Assembly (NCBI GenBank): GCA_018894105.1
Contig: CM032127.1
Location: 3,133,001-3,197,000, forward strand
Direction of reading: 5' to 3'
DNA from: Jacaranda mimosifolia
Taxonomy: Eukaryota > Streptophyta > Magnoliopsida > Lamiales > Bignoniaceae
Length of the DNA: 64,000 nt
The number at the start of each line of letters is the position of its first letter. The first letter of the stretch is position 1. Position numbers and translations under genes: made by a program. The notes below the pieces were generated by a model. The model was not told the DNA's origin, did not search any database, and worked only from the letters and a program-made list of their open reading frames with translations. Below are positions 50,001 through 61,925 of the stretch, in pieces.

Positions 50001-52878
50001 AAATGGCGATATTGAAGGCCACCATTTGATGATGAGTTGCAATCCAAATGCCACTCTAAACTTCAGACGAAATACTTGGTAATTTAAAGGAACCGAACAC
50101 TCAGGATAATAGCTAAATGAGACAGTTTTTCAAATAAGCAAGAATATCTATATATTATTGAATCAGCTTAAGCTAATCTGCCAACTGCCAAAGAGAGAAA
50201 ATGCTTGCATATGTGGTAGATGCAATAAGACAAGCAGGAGTCAATCACAATTCAACTGAATCCAGCAAACTAATAAAATACAGGCAGAAAGTGATATGCG
50301 GAAGTGGAACAAAGGACAAAGTAATTCTAGAAGCTTCACCTGCAAACTAATTGAGTTCAACAAGGATGTTTCCTTTAACATCAATTCTTTGATCTCCAGT
50401 AAAGCATTATATGTATCATAGTGCTTGCGAGTTTGCCGAAGCTTTTTCTTCAAAACAGCAAGTGAGGGTGCAGTTCAGCTAGATATAAGCAAATAGCAGT
50501 TGGGATATAGATTATGCAGAAATTATTAAATTCTGAAACATTTACCTGAATCTGAGTATTAAGTTCAGAAAATCGGAGGTCATACCTGCAATATTAGTCA
50601 AAATTCTAAAGCACTATATGAAAAAAGCAAGAAAGAATTTTCTGTATTTAATTTCAAAAGCAAGGAACTGAGATGCTTAGAAGTGTACTGAATTAATTCA
50701 GCCTGCGATGGCACTTCATCAAGTTGCCGCTTCAGTGACACAATTAATCTTAGCTTTGTGGCAAGTTCCTGCCACCAAAAAGGAGGAAGGGAACATGTCA
50801 TCAGTTTATAGGATTATGCTTAGGTACCAATCTTTTCAAATATCTGTGAACAGCACTGAAGGAGCACACACAGCAGAAAAAATGGAGATGCTTACCTAGT
50901 ATATGTATATATATACATATATATACAGTGCCAATGTTTTCTTGTGAGAGAGAGGGATCAAATCAGCATGGCTACAACTAAAAATAGCATCTCAAGCCAG
51001 CTAAAAATAAGCTAAAACAATTTTAGTTAAAGCTAAAAAAGGAGTGGTTGAATAAGATGCTTAAAAATTTGAAAAAACTATATAACTTATTAAACCAAAA
51101 GGGATACCAGCAATCGCGGCATCAATGAGGGAGATTTTTTTTTTAATCCCAAAAAGAAAAAGCAGAAAATAACTCTGGAAAAAGGAAACAATGATGAACA
51201 CAAGTTTCAGACACAAAGGTGGAGTACGTAACAGGAACTTAAAGATTTTGAGCATGCTGGAAAATCCAAGTGTGGCTTAGCTCTATGGCTTGAGCAACAC
51301 CTCAATTAATTTTTCCAGTTGATAGCAAATTTTGCGAAGCACTTCAACATAAAACAACAGAAAAGAGAAAACAAGTTGACAGCCAAATGATTACTCCACT
51401 TACAGTGACATGAAATATAGATAACTGAAAGCAAAAACGTAAGTAGCCTCTCTGCTAAAAAAACACAAGGCCTTCAGAAAGTCAGATAGAATTAGTCAAA
51501 GTTATCTCAAACTAAAAGAAATGAAAAACTCTGACTTAGGAGTTTTAATTCATCTACCTTTCTTTTCCTTAGCATAGACAAATTCATTAAGTTGCCACAC
51601 TTTAAGTGAAGTTAAAAGATGCTGAACAAAAGTACTTAATCTGCCATGGAGTTACAAAAGTCGACAAAAATAAATGTGCTGGAAATTGCTACATAGGAGT
51701 CATTTGATGAAAGAGAACATAAAAAACCAATGATTTGATGATCAATATATACAACTTCACATGGCAGGTATTTATATACTTGTGGAAAGCAACAGAATAC
51801 TTGTCTAACCTTCTTTGCAGACTCAAGTTTCTGATTAGAGTGTTGTAAAGAATGCTGGAACACATCAGAATCTTCATCATCTCTACCACCATGCAACATT
51901 TTATCAAGTTCTTCGACCTCCTGCTGCAACCTTGAAAAATCTAAACTACGCTGGGACTGGATATCAAATTCTTGCTTCTCAAGTGCCTAAGGAATCCCAT
52001 CCAAATGTCAGCCACAGATAAATCTGCAGGTAAAATAACTGCAGTAAAGAAGGGAAATGGAAGTTCTGAAAGCATATGATAGTTCCATACAACTTTCATC
52101 TCGTGCTTTAATGAAAGGAATATATGAGTGGAAAAAGCCATTCAGCTCAGCATTACATAACAGGCACACAAGAATAACATAGTACAAAACTCAATGAATG
52201 TGCAAAACGGATAATATGGCAACAAAGTGCATAAAAGATGGAAGGACCTTTAAAGACTCCAAAAGTGACACAACTTTCGACCCCATTGAATTAGGGCATT
52301 CTCTGTGGATTCTTTCGCGCAGAATTCGCACTTCATCCAGAACATCAGCCTCCCCTTGGTTCTGCAGAAATTAGCAGAATGCAGTTACAAGTTAAGTTAT
52401 TCACCTATCCCCTCAAACAAAATGCCATTGACATCTTAGAAAAACAATAAATATAATAAAGGCTGATCAAGTTCTTACTTCAGAGGCTCCAGATATACCA
52501 AATGAAACAACACTACTTATAACACTTAAATGCAGAGGACAAGCATCAACAAACAAGAACAAGAACTACATATTTCCCATTAAGCATGGGATTCTCAATT
52601 GATATTGCAAAAATTGTTCAAGAAAAAGGTAATACACAATAAAGGTGAGAAATTTTCCAGGAAATTAACCAGTTATTTTCAAGAATGCTTTTTTCTTTGT
52701 GCTTGGAAAAGTTTCAAAATGCTGCAACCCCATCTCTGCCTGTAGAATTTAGTAAGCATAACATCCAATAAAGATTCAATCAAACAGGTCTTTATTGGTG
52801 CAAAGAACGCATTTCGTTTATGCAAGCGAATTTAACGATGCGACGAAGGTGTCAAAACATTACCTCAGCTTTGGCCAT
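47089..52878 (-). CDS. CCDC93-like coiled-coil protein, N-terminus uncertain
   Basis: In animals CCDC93 belongs to the CCC complex that works with Retriever in endosomal sorting. The plant homologue I have in mind is At4g32560, annotated paramyosin-related. Secure exons in order: 52361-52248, 51986-51810, 50768-50689, 50585-50546, 50447-50340, 49400-49320, 48111-47989, 47151-47089. They agree in phase and encode 261 residues of mostly coiled coil: NQGEADVLDEVRILRERI, LKRQLDEVPSQAELIQ, RQTRKHYDTYNALLEIKELM, DGRVKLINSLEGIL and ALESEQKLSD. VPSxAELxQY followed by YNALxxxKxxxxxExxLLNSI is the CCDC93 pattern. Upstream, ATG at 52878 opens a 15-nt exon (MAKAE). An exon at about 52737-52655 and one ending at 52484 (GISGASE) are probable, but their junction phase does not close, so the N-terminus is unresolved. 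Confidence 0.8.
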
Positions 52879-53253
52879 TAATTTGCAGCTAATCGAATAT
52901 CAGCCGTAAGACTGTATCAAAATTGAAAACATATATAGTTGCAGAAAAGGCTGCATAATATGCAAGATTTTTGTTGAATTTGATATTCCATTTATTTATA
53001 TGGAAATTGAAGATAAAGCTCTGTTTGGCATGAGTCAAATATATTGGTTGAGATAGTAATGGGTAAAGTAGTCATTTTATGGTTTAGATCTACTTCCAGA
53101 AATTAAGACACAAACCAACACGCCCTTATTTTACCACACTAAACCAGGAAACCCCTCAAGGCAAAGGCTTAAAACCCTACAATTTACTCCCCCTCTCTGC
53201 TGTCTCTCTCTCAACTAACACACGCTCATTCACGCAGAAACCCGCATCTAACA
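52879..53253. promoter_or_regulatory. Shared head-to-head promoter, CCDC93-like / CCT7
   Basis: The two start codons are 375 bp apart and point away from each other, so both core promoters and leaders must lie here. A telo-box-like AAAACCCTAC at 53171-53180 and a CT-rich leader at 53190-53220 are on the CCT7 side. Telo-boxes are common in promoters of growth and translation genes. I see no strong TATA box for either gene. Confidence 0.6.
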
Positions 53254-56200
53254 ATGGCAGCCATGCTGGTAAGCTCGCGATCTATCTTAATCTCTCCATG
53301 CTTCTGGTTTATCTTTGTTTTGTCAGTAGAGAATCCAGTGTCGTTTTGATTTACTTCACACTGTACTAGGCTTCATTTTTGGTTTTTCAATCTTTCTGTG
53401 TGGTTTTTCATGTATGAGCTTTGGAAAAAAAAATAAATTCTTGGACCTTGGAATAGTGTTATTTGTTTCCTTTCTAAAGACAATAAGTGAGAATGCTGTA
53501 GTAGGAGTGGGTTATTAGAGTAAAGGGTTCTTATTGATGGGTGATTCGCTGCTGAAGGCGTAATTAAGGACAAGATTCTATTTTGGTGGTTTGAATTATT
53601 AGTCTTTTTTCTTAGTTATGCAAAAGTTAAATTTGGTGGGGTGAGGTAAGAATATGGAACTCGGTTGAGCAGCTGTCTGAATTGCTAGAGAATAGAGATC
53701 CACATGCTCGGTTTTGTAATATATGTAATCCTGGTTATTATTTCCTCCATAATTGCATATTAGGATTTTGGAAATTGATTTTTTTTTTTTTAATATCATT
53801 AATTGTTCCAACAAAATAAGGGATACTCTTCTTTGAAGATTGATTCTTTCAACCTTATTTCTAGAACATGCGAAATAGGAAATATTTACATTAAATAAAA
53901 CTATGGCAACAAATTGACATTGTTCTGTACAGCTGTTAAAAACAAAAGGGCATTCTTTTTGTAGCTATTGCGATAAACAGAAGATAACAAATGATGTCTA
54001 AACATTATCATATCACTAATTATGTGTTGTAGTCCTCCTGCCCACATAACCAATTCGTAGCCAAATTATGGAGCAAAGTTTTCAAGAATTTTTTTGGTTT
54101 TCATTTTCATCTTTATTATTGTTACGTCCTGAATAGTTGCAGCGAACATATGATATATAATAAGATAAAATTAATAGATGGGTGCATGACTGCATGTCAT
54201 CTTGTCATCTTGAATTTAGCTCATTACCTTTGGAGCATGACTTTCTGCGAAGCATTTGATTATGAGCTTCCTGCCAGTTCGTTTCTCTCTTTCCCTTAAC
54301 TTGATTCCTTGAATTATCATTACATTTTTTCTATTCATTCACTGGCCTCGTCATGCTGTGAATAACTGTATCGGTGAATTTGTGACCAAACAACAGCAAC
54401 CTCAAATCATACTGCTCAAGGAAGGGACTGATACATCCCAAGGGAAACCACAGTTGGTGAGCAACATAAATGCATGCACGGCTGTGGCTGATGTTGTGCG
54501 AACCACTCTTGGTCCAAGAGGCATGGACAAGTTGATCCATGATGAGAAGGGGAACACCACCATCTCTAATGATGGTGCCACCATAATGAAGCTTCTTGAT
54601 ATTGTTCATCCTGCTTCCAAGATCCTTGTAGATATTGCCAAGTCCCAAGATTCTGAGGTATTTTTGACATTGCTAATTTGCTGCCCCTGTGTTATATGAA
54701 CCACTAGTTTCATTTCCTTTTCTTTAAGATAAATAATTTGACTTAAATAAAACTCTTAATTTCGAATTTAGGAGGTGATTCAGTGCATAATGGTGTATTA
54801 TGCAGGCATTCTATTGAATTAGTTAACTGTAAAGGATTTGTGTTTTTCTAGTTAATTTCTAATGGCTCAGGATGCAAAATCGAAAAAGACGATTCTAGAG
54901 ATGACTCCATTTGAGTATGAAATAAAAATATTTTAATTTATTATACTATGGCAGAAGCTGGGTGCAGAATTGTGAAATTTTTTAGCCAATTTCCTTGTTC
55001 GTATACTTTCTAAGTTATGAATTATTGATCCTTTTATGCTAGTACATGAGATTTGCTGTTGATAGTTTGTGTGCCTTAGGAAAGAGAACTGAGCAATATG
55101 AAGGTTTTACGTACAAGATTTGCTCTTCTGCCGATTATTGAGATGAATCAGATTGCTTCTTGTCCATCTAATCTATAACTAATTAATGTTATATGATGTT
55201 TGGCTTGGAATTTTTGTTGATCTGTTTGTAAATAACGTTTTTATAATTTTATTATCCCCATGATTGTTCTCCTCTGGAGTTGCATGCCCATTTAATCTCT
55301 TCCTATTTTATTTTTCTTCTTCAGGTTGGTGATGGAACCACTACCGTAGTTCTGCTTGCAGGAGAATTCCTGAAAGAAGCAAAACCTTTTATTGAAGATG
55401 GAGTTCATCCTCAAAACCTTATTCGAAGTTACCGAACAGCTTCTTATTTGGTAGGACAGCAGCTCAATTTGCTCTGTTGGAATCTGGAGATATGTCTATG
55501 CCTCATGCATTTCGTGTTTTTGTGTTTAACAGGCCATTGAGAAGATTAAAGAATTAGCTGTTAGCATAGAGGGAAAAAGCTTGGAAGAAAAGAAAAGTTT
55601 ACTGGCTAAATGTGCTGCTACAACACTATCTTCAAAGCTCATTGGTGGTGAAAAGGATTTCTTTGCAGCCATGGTGGTGGATGCTGTCCTTGCCATTGGA
55701 AATGATGATAGGTTAAACATGATTGGAATCAAGAAGGTATATGAATCCTGTACTTAGTATTAATATGTAATTAATGTTACGTATGTGTTTAAGAGACATT
55801 GTCAATCCTATTAATGCTGCTTGCTTACCCCAAGACCATAAGTTTCAACGGTACATGCCACCAGCCTCTTTGTTAATGCCTGCATTCTGAACTTCATTCT
55901 TTCGTGTCCCTGCCTATGTATGGTAATAAATAAATAAATAGAAGTCTATGAGGCCTTGAATAGATTTTCATCAGTGCCTGCTTGAAAATGTCTGGGATGG
56001 GTGGGGTGGGGAGGAGACATGAATGTGCAGAGAACATTTGCTTTTGAACTGTGGATAAAACTGATACAATTTAGCATTTTTTGGTAAACTGTAACAAATA
56101 TAAACACGATTATACAAGTATGATGTAGTCTCAAAACTGGGTATGGATGCACAAGGATGTATGAGGTTTATGCTTTGTGTGTACTCATCTGCCTTTGGTC

Positions 56201-59042
56201 CAACTTCTTCAAGCTCAAGCCTGGAAAATGGTCCAATTCATGCTATTTTTTAGTCAGATACTGGGGAACTATCTTTAAAGCATCTACATTCTGCACAGTC
56301 AATTATGGGTAAACTAATGATTTTGAAGTTTAAAATTATTTTTCCATGTCGACACCTTGAGTGTTCCACTTCCATGCACTGATACACACCACGCTATATA
56401 ATCTTGTATTTGGTTTCAGAATCTGCTAATTGCAATTGAATTAAATGGATCTAAGTATATATACTGTCTACTTCTTTTTCTGTTGGGACTTTTATGCTGA
56501 TTTGGTTTTGTAGGTTCCGGGAGGTACCATGAGGGATTCTTTTCTTGTGAATGGTGTGGCCTTCAAAAAGACCTTCTCATATGCCGGTTTCGAACAACAG
56601 CCAAAGAAATTCGTAAATCCCAAGATACTTTTGCTAAACATAGAACTGGAGCTAAAATCAGAGAAAGAAAATGCAGAGATAAGGTTAGAATATTTTTCCT
56701 AATTCGAAATGTTCTGCCTCCTGCAAGGTTGCTGCCTAGTAGGTTCAGAGATGCTTACCTTTCTTGGAAAATCTTTCTATCCGCACAGGCTGTCAGATCC
56801 ATTACAGTATCAATCCATTGTAGATGCAGAATGGAATATCATTTATGATAAGTTGGACAAATGTGTGAACAGTGGAGCTAAAGTTGTTCTGTCACGGCTT
56901 GCAATTGGTGATCTGGCTACTCAGGTAATTTTTTTTACCATATACTTGTTACTGTTCATGTAATATAGGTGATTTCATTACTCCTTAAAATTTTTGCTTA
57001 AAGGGATTAGCCAGTTCTAAAGAATCACGGATCATTATGGATTTTAGTCGATTTTGATTGTGATAAGCAGTTTGCGACTCTCTATCTTCAGTATGATTAT
57101 TTGGGAAAGCTAAAAAATCTAGCATTCGTATGAAACAGAAGAGTGGGCTTTGTTAAATTTATTCTTTTTGTCAGTATTTTGCAGATCGTGATATATTCTG
57201 CGCTGGTCGTGTAACTGAAGAGGATCTGCAGCGGGTTGCAGCAGCTACTGGTGGAACTGTGCAGACAACTGTGAACAACATCATTGATGAGGTTATTCTC
57301 TTGCTTTTTGTCAACGAAATCCAAGATGACCAGATGAAGATTCCTTTTAACTTTACTCTAATGATTGTATATTCTCTCAGTTGACCACTGAAATTTCTGT
57401 TTGAAAGGTTCTTGGATCTTGTGACCTGTTTGAGGAGAGGCAAGTTGGAAATGAGCGATTTAATATATTTAGTGGATGCCCATCTGGTCGGACTGCCACA
57501 ATTGTTCTTCGTGGTGGAGCAGATCAGGTTTGTGCCAATCTTAATCCTGCTCTCATGCATTATTTGAATTTGGCTCTAAGTTTTCTTTTTGATGATTTTA
57601 GTTTATTGAGGAGGCTGAGCGAAGTTTACATGATGCAATTATGATTGTTAGAAGGGCTCTGAAAAACTCAACTGTAGTTGCTGGTGGTGGTGCTATTGAT
57701 GTAAGAATTCTCTACTGGTATCTAAAGATCTGTCTAATATTGCGGCTTTGATTTATGGAACTTATACCTTGTGTCTGCAGATGGAGATAAGCCGATTTTT
57801 GAGGCAGCATGCTCGTACTATTGCTGGGAAGTCCCAGCTCTTTATAAACTCTTATGCCAAGGCCCTTGAGGTAGGTCTTGTGGAAACACATATTTAATGA
57901 TCTGTTTTAGAAATGGCTACTAAGTTTGTTGTATAGGGATGGAATCAAAACCAATAACCTCCAAGATGGATATAAAAATATTTCTCAAGTATGCATCTAA
58001 GCAGATTGAAATTCTTGGTTAATATCCTGTAGAAACCAAATACTTTATAACAAACCTATGCTGGATTTCACACCAACATCTTATTGTTTGTTGCTCTTCC
58101 AAAATTAAGTATGTGGCATTCTCAGATGGTTGAATCCAGATGTTGATAGGCTGTAGGAATTTTATCTCTTAGTTGGGTTCCTTTTCCTCGATATTTGTTT
58201 GTTCTCATCTTATGATCATGGTAAAATGCTTTTGCCTTTTTTATAAAGGTTAAATGCTAGTAGTTGGCTTTGACTCTACTTCCCTGTTTGTTAATATTAG
58301 TCAGCTATGCTTATCTCACTCAGTACTTGGTGGCTTGTTGCAGGTAATCCCTCGGCAATTATGCGACAATGCTGGTTTTGATGCGACTGATGTGTTGAAC
58401 AAACTGAGACAGAAACATGCTCTTCCATCTGGTAAGTGTCTTAATACTTTATGGCCTTCCTAGGGGATTGATATGCTTTTGTTTTGAGTTGGCTTTCTTA
58501 ATATTTTCCCTTTTCAATTGTGAAGTGCGTCCCTTTTTATTAACCTTGTTGAGATTATAAACAGGTGAGGGTGCCCCTTACGGTGTAGACATCAATACTG
58601 GTGGGATTGCTGATTCATTTGCCAACTTTGTGTGGGAGCCAGCACTAGTGAAGGTATATTTTTTAGTCCTTTTAGCTTATGGAGCCTGTTGATTACTTGT
58701 TATTAGACCAATTGACCATTATATTATCTTCCACTCCACAGATTAACGCCATAAACGCTGCTACTGAAGCAGCTTGCCTCGTCTTGAGTGTTGATGAAAC
58801 TGTGAAAAACCCGAAGGTAATTATACTTTTGCGCCGATTTCTTTGTCTATACTCCAGTTGAAGTATATGTACCACATTTTTTCACATTTTTGTTTTAGCT
58901 TATTGTCAAATAATGTGTGTCCTCCATTAATATAATGCAGTCAGAGAGTGCACAAGGAGAAGCTGCTGCAAGTGCTATGGGTGGTAGAGGTCGGGGTGGA
59001 GGTGCTTTCCGTGGCCGTGGCCGTGGAATGAGGAGGGGATAG
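53254..59042 (+). CDS. CCT7: Chaperonin CCT/TRiC subunit eta (14 exons)
   Basis: CCT7 is one of eight subunits of the cytosolic ATP-driven folding chamber for actin, tubulin and other proteins. Exons: 53254-53268, 54397-54657, 55325-55450, 55533-55736, 56514-56683, 56789-56924, 57175-57291, 57408-57527, 57602-57700, 57781-57870, 58344-58431, 58565-58653, 58742-58816, 58941-59042. They sum to 1692 nt, giving 563 aa, with all phases consistent. Marks are [20 protein letters not shown] (eta-specific start), [15 protein letters not shown], the nucleotide loop [13 protein letters not shown] (about 94-106), VVAGGGAID and [13 protein letters not shown]. The first exon codes only for MAAML before an intron of over 1.1 kb. 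The protein ends in a GRGRGGG...[11 protein letters not shown] tail, typical of plant CCT7. Confidence 0.96.
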
Positions 59043-60974
59043 GCCTGTTTAAGTTCTGTCGTACTCTGAAGCATTGTGGCTAAATTTTGGTTCAATTTTT
59101 TTCCTTTCCCCCCCCTGGGGTTTTGGTTTTGTGGTTGACCCTTTTTCCCTCCTAACTTTTTTGTATTTTGGCTGGAATCAAAGTTTCGTTGGTCCTTTAT
59201 TGGTTGATAATGTATTGCCATTTATGAATGTCTTCGAGTTTTTAGATTAGTATACATGAACTATTTATCTTCCTCCGACTTCAGCAATATTTAATCTGGA
59301 TTTACCTTAAATGTTTTTGTAGCCTAGAATGGCAATTGGAAAGTATTTAAGTGAGCCTATAAGTTGCTAAAAGCATCTGACTGTGAATTTATAAGATGTA
59401 AATTGTGATAAAAAAATTTGGAAAAAAAGAGGAAATTATTAGCTCTCAAAATAAATGTTAGGATTCTATAAGTTTCATAGTGGGGGGGGGGGGGGGGGAA
59501 AGAGTAAGAGATTTGTAACTTATTTTTAAGGTTTGAACAATTTTTTTTAATATCAATCACATTCATTATAAAATTGTAATTATTAATATTTCATAAGTTC
59601 TTGATATGATTAATTATAACCACAAAGGTAAAAATGTAAAATGAATTAAAAAAAGGCTAAATGGATCCAAAAGAATTAATGAACAAAAAGATCATAAGAG
59701 CCCAATTGATTAAGTCTATCCAAAAGGACATTATAATTCTAATAGGTCGAAGCTTATCAAGAAAAAAGACTATAAATATTAAGTTCCAAAGAGAATATTA
59801 CATACAAGAAATTATTCGCATGAATTCGTAAAGTTGGAGAATTTTCGGGAGATGAGAACTCTCTGCACTATATGTCAATGAACAAAAACCCCTAGCATTA
59901 CCTATCGAAAAGGACCTCAACTCCATTTTTGTGCAACATTAATTCTAAAATTTTATTCTATTAAAAAATTTTAAAAACTCAAAATTCATCAAGTGTATCC
60001 TTTGTCCCTTACCGCTTCGTTGGTAGCTTTCTCAAAAGGCGCAATTTCAATGAAAACTCTTCTAATAATCAATTGTTGGGGAGTCGAGATGGATTTAAAT
60101 GAAGTGGAACCAAATTCAAATCAATCGATCAAACCATTCGACCGCAAAAAGGAGTGTGAAGGCATTGATAGAGGGACAATAACCAAACCCAATAACCTTT
60201 TTTTTTTTTTTTAGGTAAATAAATCTAATATTCTCTAAGGGCCGACTGTGGGTCCTCCAACCCTAATATTGCCCAGCAGTCCCATGGTATCATTTTGTTG
60301 GCTGAAATAGAAATAAAATAAAGCCAAGTCTAACTGTGAGATCAATAATTGTCTGATTTTTGCTACATCGTGTGACTTTCATTTAAAATTTTGAAATATA
60401 AAAATATTGCTCATTGAAATAAATTAATGCTTAATTAACTGTAGTGGTAGTCCACGTTCTCCCAAAACTAGTGCCATTCTTGATCTCCAAGTATGTCACT
60501 TGAAATTAGTGGTCAAAATGTGACAACTTTGATTTTGGACTTTTGAAAAAAATAAAGACAAAAACTAAAATTGTTTATAGTTTTTGGTCAATTTGTCAAA
60601 GAAACGTGAAGAGCAAGTGAGAGAAATAAATTTTATATTTTCAATATAATACCCCGCCACTTGGGAAGAATAATGTTTTCACTAATAAAATATTTTGTCC
60701 CAAATTAGGTGGGATAGTAACTTTTTTCTTATATATATTTGATATAGCACAAACCAAAGCTCTCTTCATACTTGGTATGATTGTCCTATCACATGCCAAA
60801 GTTTCTTCTCTTCTCTTTGTGCTGCCTCTCCTTCTTGCTCTTTTTTGCTATGGCTCATATTGTGTCGCGTGGGTATTTTATCTAAATTATGAAAGGTTAG
60901 ATTATATATAATAATATCAATATTTTATCTTATGGTATTATCATATTTTAATCTAGTTATTAACAAATCATGAA
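59043..60974. other. CCT7 3' region and spacer
   Basis: No gene is seen. The CCT7 3' UTR has a C-run at 59109-59115. A run of 17 G is at 59482-59498 and a T-run at 60199-60212. The rest is AT-rich and unremarkable. Confidence 0.55.
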
Positions 60975-61925
60975 ATTTTCCTTCTGTCGCCCGTTTTCTT
61001 TTATGATATTTTTCAAGTATGAAAGTTCAATTATATGGTTCTTTTCTCTATCTTTGATGATCAAGAAGTTAAGGGGACAATGAAGAATAAATGTCATTTG
61101 GTTCGCTCGCTGTACAAAATGGCTAAATTGCCTTGATGATAATATTTCAAATGTATCTGAGTCCCCAATTTTTGTTCAAATTCACTTAAATGCGTATCTT
61201 AGTGAATGTAGAAAATTTTCTTATGCTACTTTTCTTTAAGATATTTTTTGAGTCTAGAAAATAAAATATCTTTCTCTTCCTGATTAGGATGGTAGGGGAC
61301 AATGAAGAATTGCATCATTTGGTTCGCTCGTCGTACAAAATGGCTAAATTGCCTTGATGACTGTACTTCATACCCGAGTCCCTAATTCTATTTCACAATC
61401 CAATTAAGTAAATATCCCAAAGGACATATAATTTTTTCTTATGCTGCCCCTTTTTCTTTTATGATATATTTTGAGTTTAGAAAATAAAAGGCTCTCTCTG
61501 ATTAAAAAACTAGAGGACAATGAAGAATTTGATCATTTGGTTCGCTCGTCGTACAAAATGGCTAAATTGCCTTGATGACAGTATTCAATTTATCTGAGTC
61601 CTCATTTTCGTTCATAATTCACTAAATAAATATCCCATTGGTCCATAAATTTTTCTTATGCTACCTCCTTTTTTAATTATATTTTTTGAATCTAGAAACT
61701 AAATTATCCCTCTTTTTCTTGTTTCAAGTCTAGGCAATATAGTCTCTCTCTCTCTGAGAGATATCAAGAAGCTAGGGAACAATGAAAAATTGGGTCGTTT
61801 AGTTCACTTGTTCATTCAAAATGGCAATTTGGCTAAATTGCCTTGATGGCAATATTTCAAATATATCCGAATCCCTAATTTTATTCCACAATTCACTTAA
61901 ATAAATATCTCATGGACATAAAATG
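60975..61925. repeat. Tandem array, about four units of ~220-260 bp
   Basis: Each unit holds GGGGACAATGAAGAAT, then CATTTGGTTCGCTCGTCGTA and AAATGGCTAAATTGCCTTGA, then GAGTCC, ATAAATATCCCA and TTTTCTTATGCT. The GGTTCGCTCG block begins at about 61100, 61321 and 61539. A more diverged copy (TAGTTCACTTG) is at 61800. The 40-bp block around GGTTCGCTCG...CCTTGATGA is far better conserved than the rest of the unit. No open frame spans the array. Confidence 0.85.

Noticed and set aside
60975..61925. CRISPR-like array
   Set aside because: Units are ~220 bp with diverging flanks and the DNA is plant nuclear. No cas genes.
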